A stretch of DNA of 45,340 bases from DATJZH01 sp035499215. GTDB taxonomy: Bacteria; Actinomycetota; Actinomycetes; Streptosporangiales; Streptosporangiaceae. Of this stretch, positions 15,599-24,749 are shown piece by piece (the stretch's first letter is position 1; every line of letters begins with the position of its first letter). The stretch spans positions 1 to 45,340 of the forward strand of contig DATJZH010000413.1 in the NCBI GenBank assembly GCA_035499215.1. Direction: 5' to 3'. The notes under the pieces are model-generated. The model was not told the origin of the DNA. It made no database searches and saw nothing but the letters and a program-made list of their open reading frames with translations. The translations under genes and the position numbers were made by a program.

Positions 15599-17839
15599 GT
15601 GAACCAGATACTTGAGCGGCTTGGCGGCTTCGCGGCCCGGCGGCACTGGATCGTCATCATCGCCTGGCTGATCGTCCTCGGCGGACTGCTCGGCGCCCGC
15701 CATGCTTTCGGCGGCGAGTACGTCAACGACTACACGGTGTCGGGCAGTGATTCCGCGACTGGCCTTGACGTGCTGAACAGCACCTTCCCGCAGCAAGGCG
15801 GATACGGCGGGCAGATCGTCTTCCGCGCCCGCAGCGGCACGGTCGCCGCCCAGCAGACCGCGGTCAACCAGGCAGCCAGCAACGTGGCGAAGCTGCCGAA
15901 CGTCATCAAGGCGGTCAGCCCGTTCTCCTCGTCGGGCTCCGGCGCCGTGTCCAGGGACGGCACGATCGCGTACGCGAGCGTCGGATGGAATGTGAACCCG
16001 GATTCGCTGGATACCGCATACCTGAGCAAGCTGGACAACGCGGTGGCCCCCGCCAGGAAGGCCGGCCTGCAGGTCGAGTACGGGGCCGGCGCGGGGCAGA
16101 TCGGGCAGCAGACCAATGACCTGACGTCCGAGATCATCGGCCTGTCCTGCGCGCTGGTGCTGCTGGTATTCATGTTCGGCTCCCTGATCGCGGCCGCGAT
16201 CCCGCTGCTGTCGGCGATCTTCAGCGTCGTCGCGGGGCTCTCGCTGCTCGGGCTGCTCGCGGCGGTGATCACGTTCCCGACCACCGCGCCGACCATCGCC
16301 ACGCTGCTCGGGCTCGGCGTTGCCGTGGACTACGGGCTGTTCCTGAGCGCACGGCACCGGGACCAGCTGGACAGCGGGATGGACGTCGTCACCTCAGCGA
16401 AGCACGCCGAGGGGACCTCCGGTGCCGCGATCGTCGTGGCCGGCGGCACGGTCGTGATCTCCATCCTGGGCCTGTACATCGCGGGAGTCGCCTTCGTCGG
16501 GTCGCTGGGCCTGGCCGCGGCGGTGGTCGTCGCCGTCACGATGGCGGCGGCGCTGACCCTGGTGCCAGCGTTCATGGGCGTGGCCAGGGGGAACGTGCGG
16601 GCGCTGTCGGCCCGCATCCGTGCCAGGAAGGCCGGGCTGTCCGTGCGGGAACAGGCCGCGCAGTCAGCAGCGGTCACCCGTGAGCAGCACGAGCACAGCG
16701 CGTTCGCCCGGTGGGGCCGGAAAGTGAGCGCCCGGCCCTGGCCGTGGGCGGCGCTGAGCGTGGCGGTGCTCGTCGTGCTCGCGATCCCGCTGCTTTCGAT
16801 CACGCTCGGCCAGCCGGACAACGGCACGAACCCCACGTCCGACAGCAGCCGCCGTGCCTACGACCTGATATCCCAGGGCTTCGGGGTGGGGGTGAACGGT
16901 CCGCTGACCGTGGTGGTGAAGCTGCCGAAGCAGTCAAGCTCGGCGGATAACTCGCTGCTCACCACGATGCAGTCGGACATCTCCAAGACCTCGGGCGTCG
17001 CGTCGGTGACGCCGGCCGCGGTGAACCCGGCCGGCACCACGGCGGTGTTCAACGTGATCCCGACAACGCGGCCGCAGAGCACCGCCACCACCAGCCTGGT
17101 CGGCGACCTGCGCGATAACGTGCTGCCCAGGGAGCATGCGACCACGTACGTCACGGGTACCACGGCAGGGGCCGTCGACTTCACCAAGCGGATCACGAGC
17201 CGGATACTGTGGCTGATCCTGGCCGTGGTCGCGATCTCTTTCATCCTGCTGACGGTGGCGTTCCGGTCCGTGGTGATCGCGACGAAGGCGGCGATGCTCA
17301 ATCTGCTGTCGATTGGCGCCGCCTACGGGGTCATCGTGGCGATCTTCCAGTGGGGCTGGGGCGCGAGCCTGATCGGACTGCACACAACGCTGCCGATCCC
17401 GGCTTACGTGCCGATGCTGGTGTTCTGCATCGTCTTCGGCCTGTCGATGGACTACGAGGTCTTCCTGCTGTCCAGAGTTCACGAGGCCTGGATCGTCACC
17501 CGTGATCCGCATCGCAGCGTCGCGATCGGGATCGGCGCGACGGCCAGGGTCATCACCACCGCCGCGGCCATCATGGTCGTCGTGTTCGCGAGCTTCGTGC
17601 TGAATAGCGACCCTACGGTGAAGATGCTCTCGATCGGGATGGCATTCGCCGTGCTCATCGACGCATCCCTGGTGCGGATGGTCCTGGTGCCGTCGCTGAT
17701 GTCGCTGCTGGGCTCGCGTGCCTGGTGGATGCCGGGCTCGCTCGAGCCGGTCGTGCCGCAGCTGCGGCTTGAGGGCAGCGCGGCGGCGGCCGCCGCGGGT
17801 TCCGCCACGCCGCCCACGGGTACCCCGGCGCGATCGTGA
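15599..17839 (+). CDS. MMPL family RND transporter
   Basis: A 746-residue inner-membrane transporter of the MmpL/RND superfamily, which moves lipids or drugs using the proton gradient. It has the expected duplication: an N-terminal helix, an extracytoplasmic loop and five helices, repeated once. Conserved transmembrane Asp/Tyr motifs occur in both halves, GVAVDYGLFLSARHRD and LSMDYEVFLLSRVHEAW. The GTG at 15599 is chosen because VNQILERLGGFAARRHW is the normal family N-terminus and a GGGGGATGAG sequence lies just upstream. The upstream open frame (from 15170) is read-through. The substrate is unknown and no lipid-biosynthesis partner is adjacent. The C-terminal ~35 residues are low-complexity. 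Confidence 0.93.
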   Translation: MNQILERLGGFAARRHWIVIIAWLIVLGGLLGARHAFGGEYVNDYTVSGSDSATGLDVLNSTFPQQGGYGGQIVFRARSGTVAAQQTAVNQAASNVAKLPNVIKAVSPFSSSGSGAVSRDGTIAYASVGWNVNPDSLDTAYLSKLDNAVAPARKAGLQVEYGAGAGQIGQQTNDLTSEIIGLSCALVLLVFMFGSLIAAAIPLLSAIFSVVAGLSLLGLLAAVITFPTTAPTIATLLGLGVAVDYGLFLSARHRDQLDSGMDVVTSAKHAEGTSGAAIVVAGGTVVISILGLYIAGVAFVGSLGLAAAVVVAVTMAAALTLVPAFMGVARGNVRALSARIRARKAGLSVREQAAQSAAVTREQHEHSAFARWGRKVSARPWPWAALSVAVLVVLAIPLLSITLGQPDNGTNPTSDSSRRAYDLISQGFGVGVNGPLTVVVKLPKQSSSADNSLLTTMQSDISKTSGVASVTPAAVNPAGTTAVFNVIPTTRPQSTATTSLVGDLRDNVLPREHATTYVTGTTAGAVDFTKRITSRILWLILAVVAISFILLTVAFRSVVIATKAAMLNLLSIGAAYGVIVAIFQWGWGASLIGLHTTLPIPAYVPMLVFCIVFGLSMDYEVFLLSRVHEAWIVTRDPHRSVAIGIGATARVITTAAAIMVVVFASFVLNSDPTVKMLSIGMAFAVLIDASLVRMVLVPSLMSLLGSRAWWMPGSLEPVVPQLRLEGSAAAAAAGSATPPTGTPARS

Positions 17840-18005
17840 CCGGCGGCCGGGGCCAGCGGGATCCGCGTCGCCTGGCCAGCTGGCACCGGCACGCCGGCGA
17901 AGCCGCCGCGCTTGCCGCCGCTGCAGCTGTGATCTGGGCAGCCATCCGGCCGCCCGCTGCAGTTCCGGCGTGCGATCGGTCCGGGAGGGGCGCATACTGT
18001 AATAG

Positions 18006-18233
18006 ATGAAGCCAGCCCGCGCCGCCAGCCGGCGCTCTCTGCCCGGCAGTCCCTTCAACAAGCCGGTCGTGGTCCGGCCAGTCGAGCACTACGCGGTGCA
18101 CGATCAGGTCACCCATGACAAGTACGGCCTCGGCCGCATCATCGGTGTCGAGGAGGAGGTTGCCGTGCTCGTCGACTTCGGTTCACTGCAGCAGCGCATC
18201 ACGACGCCCGACGCCAAGCTGACCAAGCTCTAG
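18006..18233 (+). CDS. Small basic protein with a Tudor/UvrD-C-terminal-like motif
   Basis: A 75-residue protein. The N-terminal ~25 residues are basic. The remainder, with VHDQVTHDKYGLGRIIGVEEEVAVLVDFG, resembles the short beta-barrel found at the end of UvrD/PcrA helicases and in CarD-like proteins, which bind polymerase or nucleic acid. The family is common in actinomycetes but has no assigned role. TACTGT at 17995-18000 lies 6 nt before the ATG and no close Shine-Dalgarno is present, so the mRNA may be leaderless. It is followed at 38 nt by the DUF998 gene. Confidence 0.75.
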   Translation: MKPARAASRRSLPGSPFNKPVVVRPVEHYAVHDQVTHDKYGLGRIIGVEEEVAVLVDFGSLQQRITTPDAKLTKL

Positions 18234-18271
18234 GACAGCCGGCCAGACCTGGGTCGCGGTGCTGCCGCGCG

Positions 18272-18910
18272 GTGCGCCACGGCAGTGACGGCACCGCCCT
18301 CGCGCGGACCGGCGTCCGCTGGTGGGGTCTGCTGTCGTCGGCTGCCGCTCCGGTGCTGCTCATCGTCGGATGGACAGTAGCCGCTGCGCTGCAGCCTGGT
18401 CATTTTGATCCTGTTACCAAGACTATTAGCGCCCTCGCCGCGCGCGGTGCCGCTGACCGGTGGGTGATGACGGCGGCCCTGGCCGGGGTCGGGGTCTGTT
18501 ACCTCGGCACCGGAGCCGCGCTCCAGCTGGCCAGGCTGCCGGGACGGCTGCTGCTGATGGCGGGCGGCGCGGCCACCATCGCGGTCGCGGCGAATCCGCT
18601 GCCCGCGGGCGGCGGCGGCTCGCTGCCGCACGGGCTCGCGGCCGCCGCCGGCTCGGTGGCCATGGCGACCTGGCCTGGCTGCGCCGGGCGGCGGGGGACC
18701 TCAGTTCCGGTCGGCCTGCGCCCTGCTGTCAGCGTGGCTGCCGCCCTCGCGCTGCTCGGCCTGCTCGGGTGGTTCGCCGTGGAACTATGGAGCGGCGGCA
18801 GCGCGGTCGGCCTGGCGGAGCGCACTGTCGCCGGCGCCGAGGCAACCTGGCCGCTGGCGGTTGTCCTGACCGGCTGCTGGCCGGCGTTCCAGTGTGACTA
18901 CGCTAAGTGA
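18272..18910 (+). CDS. DUF998 family membrane protein
   Basis: A 212-residue polytopic protein with about six hydrophobic segments. The early motif HFDPVTKTISALAARGAADRW is typical of DUF998 proteins, and so is the late segment LGLLGWFAVEL. The function of the family is unknown. The GTG start leaves only 18 residues before the first membrane helix. The last dozen residues (GCWPAFQCDYAK) do not resemble the usual end of the family and may be a slightly altered C-terminus. Same strand as the preceding small gene, probably cotranscribed. Confidence 0.75.
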   Translation: MRHGSDGTALARTGVRWWGLLSSAAAPVLLIVGWTVAAALQPGHFDPVTKTISALAARGAADRWVMTAALAGVGVCYLGTGAALQLARLPGRLLLMAGGAATIAVAANPLPAGGGGSLPHGLAAAAGSVAMATWPGCAGRRGTSVPVGLRPAVSVAAALALLGLLGWFAVELWSGGSAVGLAERTVAGAEATWPLAVVLTGCWPAFQCDYAK

Positions 18911-19048
18911 TGACAACCGGGCTGGCGGCGCGCCGGGGAAAGCCGGCGCCTGGCCCGGCCGTGCGATCGCCCCGCTTTCCCGCGGATGCCTGAACCCGGC
19001 GCCGGGACCCGGCTACTTGATCATGAGCCGATGGGCAATCATGAGGGG

Positions 19049-20923
19049 ATGACCAACCCCGAGCTCATACGCCGCGCGGAGGCAGCAGGGATCGCGCCGG
19101 TCTACCGGAACGCGCGCATGGAAGACGTCGAGGTGGGCGAGGAAACTCTCGCCGGGATCCTGGCCGCCCTCGACGCCTCGGCGCAGACCGCCCCCCGGCC
19201 GCCGGACACCCCGCGGCCGTGCTGTGCCGGGCAGCCGGAAGGTCGGCCGGCCGCCGGGCAGCTGCTGGCGGATCGCGCGGGAGCGCTGGGCACGCCGCAT
19301 GTTCCTCAGCGTCGCTTCTGGGGATTCACTGTCCAGCTCTACTCGGTGCGGTCGCGGCAATCCTGGGGCCATGGCGACCTCGCCGACCTGGCCAAGCTCG
19401 CATCCTGGAGCGCCGCTGACCTCGGCGCCGGCTTCATCCTGGTCAATCCGCTGCACGCGGCCGAGCCGGTGACGCCGGTCAGCCCGTCGCCCTATCTGCC
19501 GATGACGCGGCGCTACACCAGCCCGCTGTACCTGCGGATCGAGGACATCCCCGAGTACCGCCAGCTGGCCGCGGCGCAGCGCGAGCGCATCGAGCAGCTG
19601 GCGGCGCCGCTGCGGGCCGGCAACGGACGCCCGGACCACATCGACCGGGATGAGGTCTGGACAGCGAAACGCGAGGCGCTGGAGATGATTCACCGGGCCG
19701 TGCGCACCGGGCAGCGGCAGGCTGACTTCGAGCGGTTCCGGGCCCGTGAGGGCGCCGCGCTCGCCGACTGGTCCGGCTGGTGCGCCCTGGCCGAGGTGCA
19801 CGGAGCCGACTGGCGGCACTGGCCCGATGAGGTGGCAGATCCCAGCCGGGCGCGGGCGGCGCTGGCAGCCGGCCCGCTGGCGCAGCGGGCCGAGTTTCAT
19901 GCCTGGCTGCAATGGCTGGCCGACGAGCAGCTGGCAGCAGCGCAGCAGGCGGCGCTGGCGGCCGGCATGGATATCGGGGTCATCAGCGACCTTGCCGTGG
20001 GCGTGCACCCCGGCGGAGCCGACGCCTGGGCGTACCAGGGCCTGCTCGTCCGCGGGGTCAGCGTGGGCGCGCCGCCGGACGGGTTCAATCAGCGCGGCCA
20101 GGACTGGACGCAGACCCCGTGGCACCCGCAGCGGCTGGCCGCGGCGGGCTATCGCCCGCTGGCAGAGCTGTTCCGCGCCGCACTGCGGCACGCCGGCGGT
20201 CTGCGTGCCGACCACGTGATGGGCCTGATGCGGCTGTGGTGGGTACCCGAAGGGCTCTCTCCGGACCGGGGGGCCTACGTCCGCTATGACCATGAGGCCA
20301 TGGTGGCGGCCCTGGTGCGGGAGGCTGTGCGGGCCGGTGCGGTGGCCATCGGGGAGGACCTGGGCACCGTCGACCCGTGGATCCGCCGCTACCTGGCGGC
20401 CAACGGGATCCTCGGCACCACGATGCTCTGGTTCGCTGACGAACCCGACGGTGCGCCGCTGCGGCCGGCGCACTGGCGGCGGGGGTGCATGGCCACGGTC
20501 GGCAGCCATGATCTTCCCACCGTCTCCGGCTTTCTCAGCGGCCGGCAGGTGACCGTTCGCGCGCGGCTCGGCCTGCTGAGGGAATCAGAAGACGCAGAGC
20601 GCAGAGGCGCCGAGAAGATGCTCTCCCGCTGGCAGGGCGCTCTGGTGCGGGAGGGCCTGCTGCAGCCCGGCCGGCGTCCGGCCGCGGCCGAATTTACCGT
20701 GGCTCTCTACGCCTACCTGGCGCGGACGTCAGCCATCCTCGTCGGCGTGTCACTGGCCGACGCGGTCGGAGATCTCCGGGCGCAGAACATGCCTGGCACC
20801 AAGGACGAGTACCCGAACTGGCGGATCCCGCTCTGCGACGCCGACGGGCATGCGGTGCTGCTGGAAGACCTGCCGGACCTGCCGCTGCTGCAGGCTGTCG
20901 CCAGCGCTGCCGCTGGCGGCTGA
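19049..20923 (+). CDS. malQ: 4-alpha-glucanotransferase
   Basis: A GH77 amylomaltase of 624 residues that transfers segments of alpha-1,4-glucan between oligosaccharides in maltodextrin/glycogen metabolism. The catalytic residues are present: the nucleophile Asp388 in LRADHVMG, the acid/base Glu436 in GEDLG and the stabilising Asp488 in GSHDLP (numbering from the ATG at 19049). The N-terminal ~75 residues form the extra domain normal for actinobacterial MalQ. The start is uncertain, because in-frame ATGs also occur at 18986 and 19031 and none has a well-spaced ribosome-binding site. No glycogen gene is adjacent. The 3' end lies inside a perfect inverted repeat. Confidence 0.93.
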   Translation: MTNPELIRRAEAAGIAPVYRNARMEDVEVGEETLAGILAALDASAQTAPRPPDTPRPCCAGQPEGRPAAGQLLADRAGALGTPHVPQRRFWGFTVQLYSVRSRQSWGHGDLADLAKLASWSAADLGAGFILVNPLHAAEPVTPVSPSPYLPMTRRYTSPLYLRIEDIPEYRQLAAAQRERIEQLAAPLRAGNGRPDHIDRDEVWTAKREALEMIHRAVRTGQRQADFERFRAREGAALADWSGWCALAEVHGADWRHWPDEVADPSRARAALAAGPLAQRAEFHAWLQWLADEQLAAAQQAALAAGMDIGVISDLAVGVHPGGADAWAYQGLLVRGVSVGAPPDGFNQRGQDWTQTPWHPQRLAAAGYRPLAELFRAALRHAGGLRADHVMGLMRLWWVPEGLSPDRGAYVRYDHEAMVAALVREAVRAGAVAIGEDLGTVDPWIRRYLAANGILGTTMLWFADEPDGAPLRPAHWRRGCMATVGSHDLPTVSGFLSGRQVTVRARLGLLRESEDAERRGAEKMLSRWQGALVREGLLQPGRRPAAAEFTVALYAYLARTSAILVGVSLADAVGDLRAQNMPGTKDEYPNWRIPLCDADGHAVLLEDLPDLPLLQAVASAAAGG

Positions 20924-20945
20924 CGCGCTGGCGACAGCCTGCAGC
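20887..20945. terminator. Perfect 20-bp inverted repeat between malQ and pepN
   Basis: The left arm (20887-20906) is the exact reverse complement of the right arm (20926-20945), with a 19-nt loop that contains the malQ stop codon. The left arm is therefore coding sequence for the last residues of MalQ. The right arm lies just past the 3' end of pepN, which arrives from the other strand. Position and symmetry suggest a bidirectional transcription terminator. There is no T-tract, as is usual in high-GC actinomycetes. Confidence 0.8.
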
Positions 20946-20949
20946 GTAA

Positions 20950-23481
20950 TCAGCCCGGCCGGCGATCGCGCTCGCGGCAGCGCAGCGCCCGTGCGACGTC
21001 GTCGCGGCCCTCGGCGAGGAGCCTGCGCAGCGCGGCGGGCGGGCTCGTCCTGGCGATGTACTCGTCGGCCGCGTCGATGGCGGGCGCGCTGATGACGCTG
21101 ATCGGGTAGGCCTGCTCGGCGAACCGCTGCGCCATGTCCGAGCCGAAGTCTCGCCACACCTGGCCCACCACGTCGAAGAACCGCGCCGCGAACGGCACGA
21201 GCAGCTCGTCCTGGTCGAGGTTCTGGAATCCCGCCAGCGTGGCGCGGAACCGGGCGTTCGGCATCGCGCCGGACACGAGCCCGGTCCAGGCCGCTTCCTT
21301 GGCCTCTGGCTCCGGGATCGACGCCCGGCAGGTCGCGGCGTGCCGCTCGCCGGCGTCGGTGCGATCACGCTCCAGCTCGGCGTCGATCTTGGCTTCGCTG
21401 GCGGCGCCCCGGCTGACCAGCCGGTGCAGCAGGCGCCAGCGCAGCTCGGTGTCGATGGCAAGCCCTTCGATCGCGGTCGAGCCGTCCAGCAGCGCCGCCA
21501 GCAGGTCCAGATCGGCCGGCGCACGGGCCACGTCGGCGAACGCGATCGCGTAGGAGAGCTGATGATCGGAGCCCGGCTCGGCCCGGACCAGCTGATCGCG
21601 CAGTGCCGCGGCCAGCTGCGCGAGCCCGGTCGGCCGCCAAGCCGGGTCGGCGAACCGCCGGACTGCCGTCGCGGCCTGCCGCAGCACGGTCTGCAGCACG
21701 GAGATGTCGGTGATCGAGTCGATGCCAGACAGCACCAGGCTGACATAGTCCCGGGTGGCCATCTCGCCGTCCCGGACCATGTCCCAGGCAGCGGCCCAGC
21801 ACAGCGCGGCGGGCAGCGACTCAGTGAACTCGCCGATTCCGCTGATCAGCGTGCGCAGCGACCGCTCGTCCAGGCGGATCTTGGCGTAGCTCAGGTCATC
21901 GTCGTTGATCAGCACAAGGTCCGGCTGCTGCTCGCCGGCCAGGTCGGGCACCTCGGTGCGGTCGCCGGCCACGTCGAGCTCCACCCGCCGCCGGCGGCAC
22001 ATGCCTGCGCCGGTCCGGTCATACAGGCCGATCGCGATCCGGTGCGGGCGCAGTGCAGGCTGGCTGGCGGCCGCTTCCTGGAGCACGGCAAAGGCGGTGA
22101 ACTGGCCGTCGGCGCCGGTCTCGAACTCCGGCCGGAGCGTGTTGACGCCCGCCGTTTCCAGCCACGCCTTGGACCAGGACGACAGATCCCGGCCCGACGC
22201 CTGCTCGAGGGCGGCGAGCAGGTCGCCGAGGGTGGCGTTGCCGTACGCGTGCTGGCCGAAGTAGCCGCGTACGCCGGCCAGGAAGTTCTCCCTGCCGACG
22301 TAGGCAACCAGCTGCTTGAGCACGGCCGCGCCCTTGGCATAGGTGATGCCGTCGAAGTTGACCTCGACCGCGTCGATGTCGGGGATGTCCGCCGCGATGG
22401 GGTGGGTCGATGGCAGCTGGTCCTGGCGGTATGCCCAGGCCTTCCACGCCTGGGCGAAGGTCGTCCAGGCCCCCCGCCAGCGGGTAGCCTCGGCCTGGCC
22501 GACGGTTCCGGCCCAGGTGGCGAACGACTCGTTCAGCCACAGGTCGTCCCACCAGCGCATGGTGACCAGGTTGCCGAACCACATGTGGGCCATCTCGTGC
22601 AGGATGGTCTCGGCCCTGGCTTCCCTGGCCGAGTCGGTAACCCTGGACCGGAAGACGTAGTCCTCCAGGAAGGTGACGCAGCCGGCGTTCTCCATCGCGC
22701 CCGCCTTGAACTCGGGCACGAAGAGCTGGTCGTACTTGCCAAAAGGGTAGCGGACGCCGAAGGCGTCATGAAAGTAGTCGAAACCCTGCCGGGTGACCTC
22801 GAAGATCTCGTCGGGGTCGAGGTAGCTGGCCAGGGACTGCCGGCAGAAGATGCCCAGCGGGATGCCGTCGTGGGTGTCCCTGACCACGTGATAGGGGCCC
22901 GCGGCAACCGCGGTGATGTAGGCGGGCAGCATCGCGGTGAGCGGGAACCGCCAGCTGACCGCGCCGTCGTCGGTGCGGCGCGGCTGCGTCGCTGGCGCCA
23001 TGTTGGAGATGACCTGCCAGCCTGGCCGGGCGTTCACCCGCAGGGCGAACCTGGCCTTCAGGTCCGGCTGGTCGAAGCAGGCGTAAATCCGGTGCGCGTC
23101 GAAGGTCTCCAGGTCGGAGTACATGTAGACGCCGCCGTCGGCGGGGTCGGCGAACCTGTGCAAGCCCTCGCCGCTGCGCGAGTAGGCACAGTCAGCGGCC
23201 ACCCGCAGCTCGTTGTCCGCGGCGAGGCCGTCCAGGACGATCCGGTTGCCATCGAACCTCTGCAGCGGGACCGGGTCGCCGTTCAGCGTGATCTCATGCA
23301 CCCGCGGTGCCGACAGGTCGATGAAGGTCGAGCTGCCAGGGCGCGCGCAGCGGAACCTGACTGTGCTCACCGATCCGAAAGCGGTGTCACCGCCGGTCAG
23401 GTCCAGCTCGACGTGATAGGACTGCACTTCGAGCAGAAGGGCACGCTCGCGAGCTTCGTCGCGCGTCAGGTTGCTCGGCAC
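20950..23481 (-). CDS. pepN: Aminopeptidase N (M1 family)
   Basis: An 843-residue zinc aminopeptidase that removes N-terminal residues from peptides in the cytoplasm. The substrate-recognition motif GAMEN is present. The zinc site is H295-E296-M-A-H299 with the third ligand Glu318, in the spacing HExxH-18-E. The order is the N-terminal beta domain (to about 190), the catalytic domain (190-440) and a C-terminal ERAP1-like helical domain (530-840), complete in length. In mycobacteria the same gene lies beside Rv2466c and rpiB homologues, and that neighbourhood is largely kept here. It is divergent from the DsbA-like gene across 111 nt. Confidence 0.95.
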   Translation of the reverse strand: MPSNLTRDEARERALLLEVQSYHVELDLTGGDTAFGSVSTVRFRCARPGSSTFIDLSAPRVHEITLNGDPVPLQRFDGNRIVLDGLAADNELRVAADCAYSRSGEGLHRFADPADGGVYMYSDLETFDAHRIYACFDQPDLKARFALRVNARPGWQVISNMAPATQPRRTDDGAVSWRFPLTAMLPAYITAVAAGPYHVVRDTHDGIPLGIFCRQSLASYLDPDEIFEVTRQGFDYFHDAFGVRYPFGKYDQLFVPEFKAGAMENAGCVTFLEDYVFRSRVTDSAREARAETILHEMAHMWFGNLVTMRWWDDLWLNESFATWAGTVGQAEATRWRGAWTTFAQAWKAWAYRQDQLPSTHPIAADIPDIDAVEVNFDGITYAKGAAVLKQLVAYVGRENFLAGVRGYFGQHAYGNATLGDLLAALEQASGRDLSSWSKAWLETAGVNTLRPEFETGADGQFTAFAVLQEAAASQPALRPHRIAIGLYDRTGAGMCRRRRVELDVAGDRTEVPDLAGEQQPDLVLINDDDLSYAKIRLDERSLRTLISGIGEFTESLPAALCWAAAWDMVRDGEMATRDYVSLVLSGIDSITDISVLQTVLRQAATAVRRFADPAWRPTGLAQLAAALRDQLVRAEPGSDHQLSYAIAFADVARAPADLDLLAALLDGSTAIEGLAIDTELRWRLLHRLVSRGAASEAKIDAELERDRTDAGERHAATCRASIPEPEAKEAAWTGLVSGAMPNARFRATLAGFQNLDQDELLVPFAARFFDVVGQVWRDFGSDMAQRFAEQAYPISVISAPAIDAADEYIARTSPPAALRRLLAEGRDDVARALRCRERDRRPG

Positions 23482-23592
23482 TGGCAGTAATCCCTTCCGG
23501 CCGGACTAACCCGGCATCCTCGCTCGGCGGAATGCCCGCACGCTCTCCCCGGTTTTCGCACTAGCAAACCCCGAGCCCAGCAGGAGGAGGGC

Positions 23593-24210
23593 ATGGCCAG
23601 TCAAGAGCCTACCCAAGTCGATTTCTGGTTCGATCCCATATGCCCGTGGGCGTGGATCACGTCCCGGTGGCTCCTCGAGGTGGAGAAGCTCCGGCCGGTG
23701 GCCGCGCGCTGGCACGTGATGAGCCTTGCCGTGCTGAACGCGGGCAAGGACGATCTGCCCGAGCGTTACCGGGAGCGGATGGACAAGGCCTGGGGCCCGG
23801 TGCGGGTGTGCATCGCCGCCGAGCAGAAGTTCGGGCCGGGAGTGCTGCTGCCGCTGTACACCGCGCTCGGCACCCGCTTCCACCAGGAGAAGGCCGAGCG
23901 GGACCGGGGCACGATCGAGGCCGCGCTGGCTGATGTCGGCCTGCCGGCCGAGCTGGCCGACGCCGCCGAATCGACCCGGTACGACGAGGCGGTACGCACG
24001 TCGCACGCCGACGGCATGGACCGGGTTGGCTACGACGTGGGCACGCCGATCATCTCGGTGGCTGGCGTCTCGGTTTTCGGTCCGGTGATGTCGCCGATTC
24101 CGCGCGGCGAGGCCGCGGCGAAACTGTGGGACGGCCTGCTGCTGGTGGCGGGCACCGACGGCTTTTTCGAGCTCAAGCGCAGCCGGACCAGGAACCCGGT
24201 CTTCGACTGA
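23593..24210 (+). CDS. DsbA-like protein, homologue of mycothiol nitroreductase Rv2466c
   Basis: A 205-residue thioredoxin-fold protein. Its whole length follows Rv2466c of M. tuberculosis (FWFDPICPWAWITSRW, HVMSLAVLN, AWGPVRV, GMDRVGYDVGTPI, FGPV, IPRGEEA-like, ends FELKR), an enzyme that reduces nitro-compounds with mycothiol. The nucleophilic Cys is kept (C17), but the second cysteine of the CPWC motif is replaced by Ala20, giving CPWA. A monothiol mechanism is therefore likely. A very strong GGAGGAGGG ribosome-binding site precedes the ATG. Gene order with pepN and rpiB supports orthology. The comparison with Rv2466c is from memory, not from an alignment. Confidence 0.88.
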   Translation: MASQEPTQVDFWFDPICPWAWITSRWLLEVEKLRPVAARWHVMSLAVLNAGKDDLPERYRERMDKAWGPVRVCIAAEQKFGPGVLLPLYTALGTRFHQEKAERDRGTIEAALADVGLPAELADAAESTRYDEAVRTSHADGMDRVGYDVGTPIISVAGVSVFGPVMSPIPRGEAAAKLWDGLLLVAGTDGFFELKRSRTRNPVFD

Positions 24211-24224
24211 GCGGGCGCGCGCCG

Positions 24225-24749
24225 TCACGTGCGCCCGACCACCCGCAGCTTCCACGAGCACCCGGAAATCACGGCGAGGCCGTGCGGGCCTGACTCGTGG
24301 TAAACGCTGCTGACGCCATGGCCGGACTGGCCGCGGGCGGCCACGACCGTGCGCGGCGGGCCGGTCACCGGGACTTCGCGGACAGTCAGATGACGGCCGG
24401 TGCGCGCCGGGCCGCAGGCGTACGACCAGCTGAGCCGCCAGCCGGTGGCGGCGGTCGCCAGGTCCGCCACGGTGCGATTCCCGCTGCCGGTAACGGACGT
24501 GATCATGGCTGGCGTGGCCCTGGAGTTAGCGGCGACGTTCGCGGCCCGGCTGGACTCTGTCAGCGCTGCCACGAGCGCGACCAGGCCGACGACGAGGCAC
24601 AGACCGGCGATGCACGTTCCGGCAGCGACGAGGAGCCGCAGGGCGCGCCGGACTTGGTCGTGGCGCGGGAGCGACGGACGTACGGCGCCCGCGCGGTGCT
24701 GCGGCCTGGGCCGCGGCGGCTGCCATCGGCAGGGAGCCTGGTGCGTCAT
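24225..24749 (-). CDS. Single-pass membrane protein, unknown function
   Basis: A 174-residue protein with a Pro/Arg-rich cytoplasmic N-terminus (about 35 residues) and one strongly hydrophobic helix (about residues 38-64, LLVAAGTCIAGLCLVVGLV). An extracytoplasmic domain of ~110 residues follows, with two cysteines near its middle and end. I do not recognise the family. The ORF has the normal third-position GC bias of the region. It converges on the DsbA-like gene with a 14-nt gap and separates it from rpiB, its neighbour in mycobacteria. Confidence 0.6.
   Translation of the reverse strand: MTHQAPCRWQPPRPRPQHRAGAVRPSLPRHDQVRRALRLLVAAGTCIAGLCLVVGLVALVAALTESSRAANVAANSRATPAMITSVTGSGNRTVADLATAATGWRLSWSYACGPARTGRHLTVREVPVTGPPRTVVAARGQSGHGVSSVYHESGPHGLAVISGCSWKLRVVGRT

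Noticed and set aside
15591..15602. Three-codon ORF (MRQ) overlapping the MMPL start
   Set aside because: Too short to separate from chance; the GTG start has its own purine-rich site.
21340..23490. 716-codon plus-strand frame opposite pepN
   Set aside because: Antisense shadow of an M1 peptidase with a complete catalytic site.
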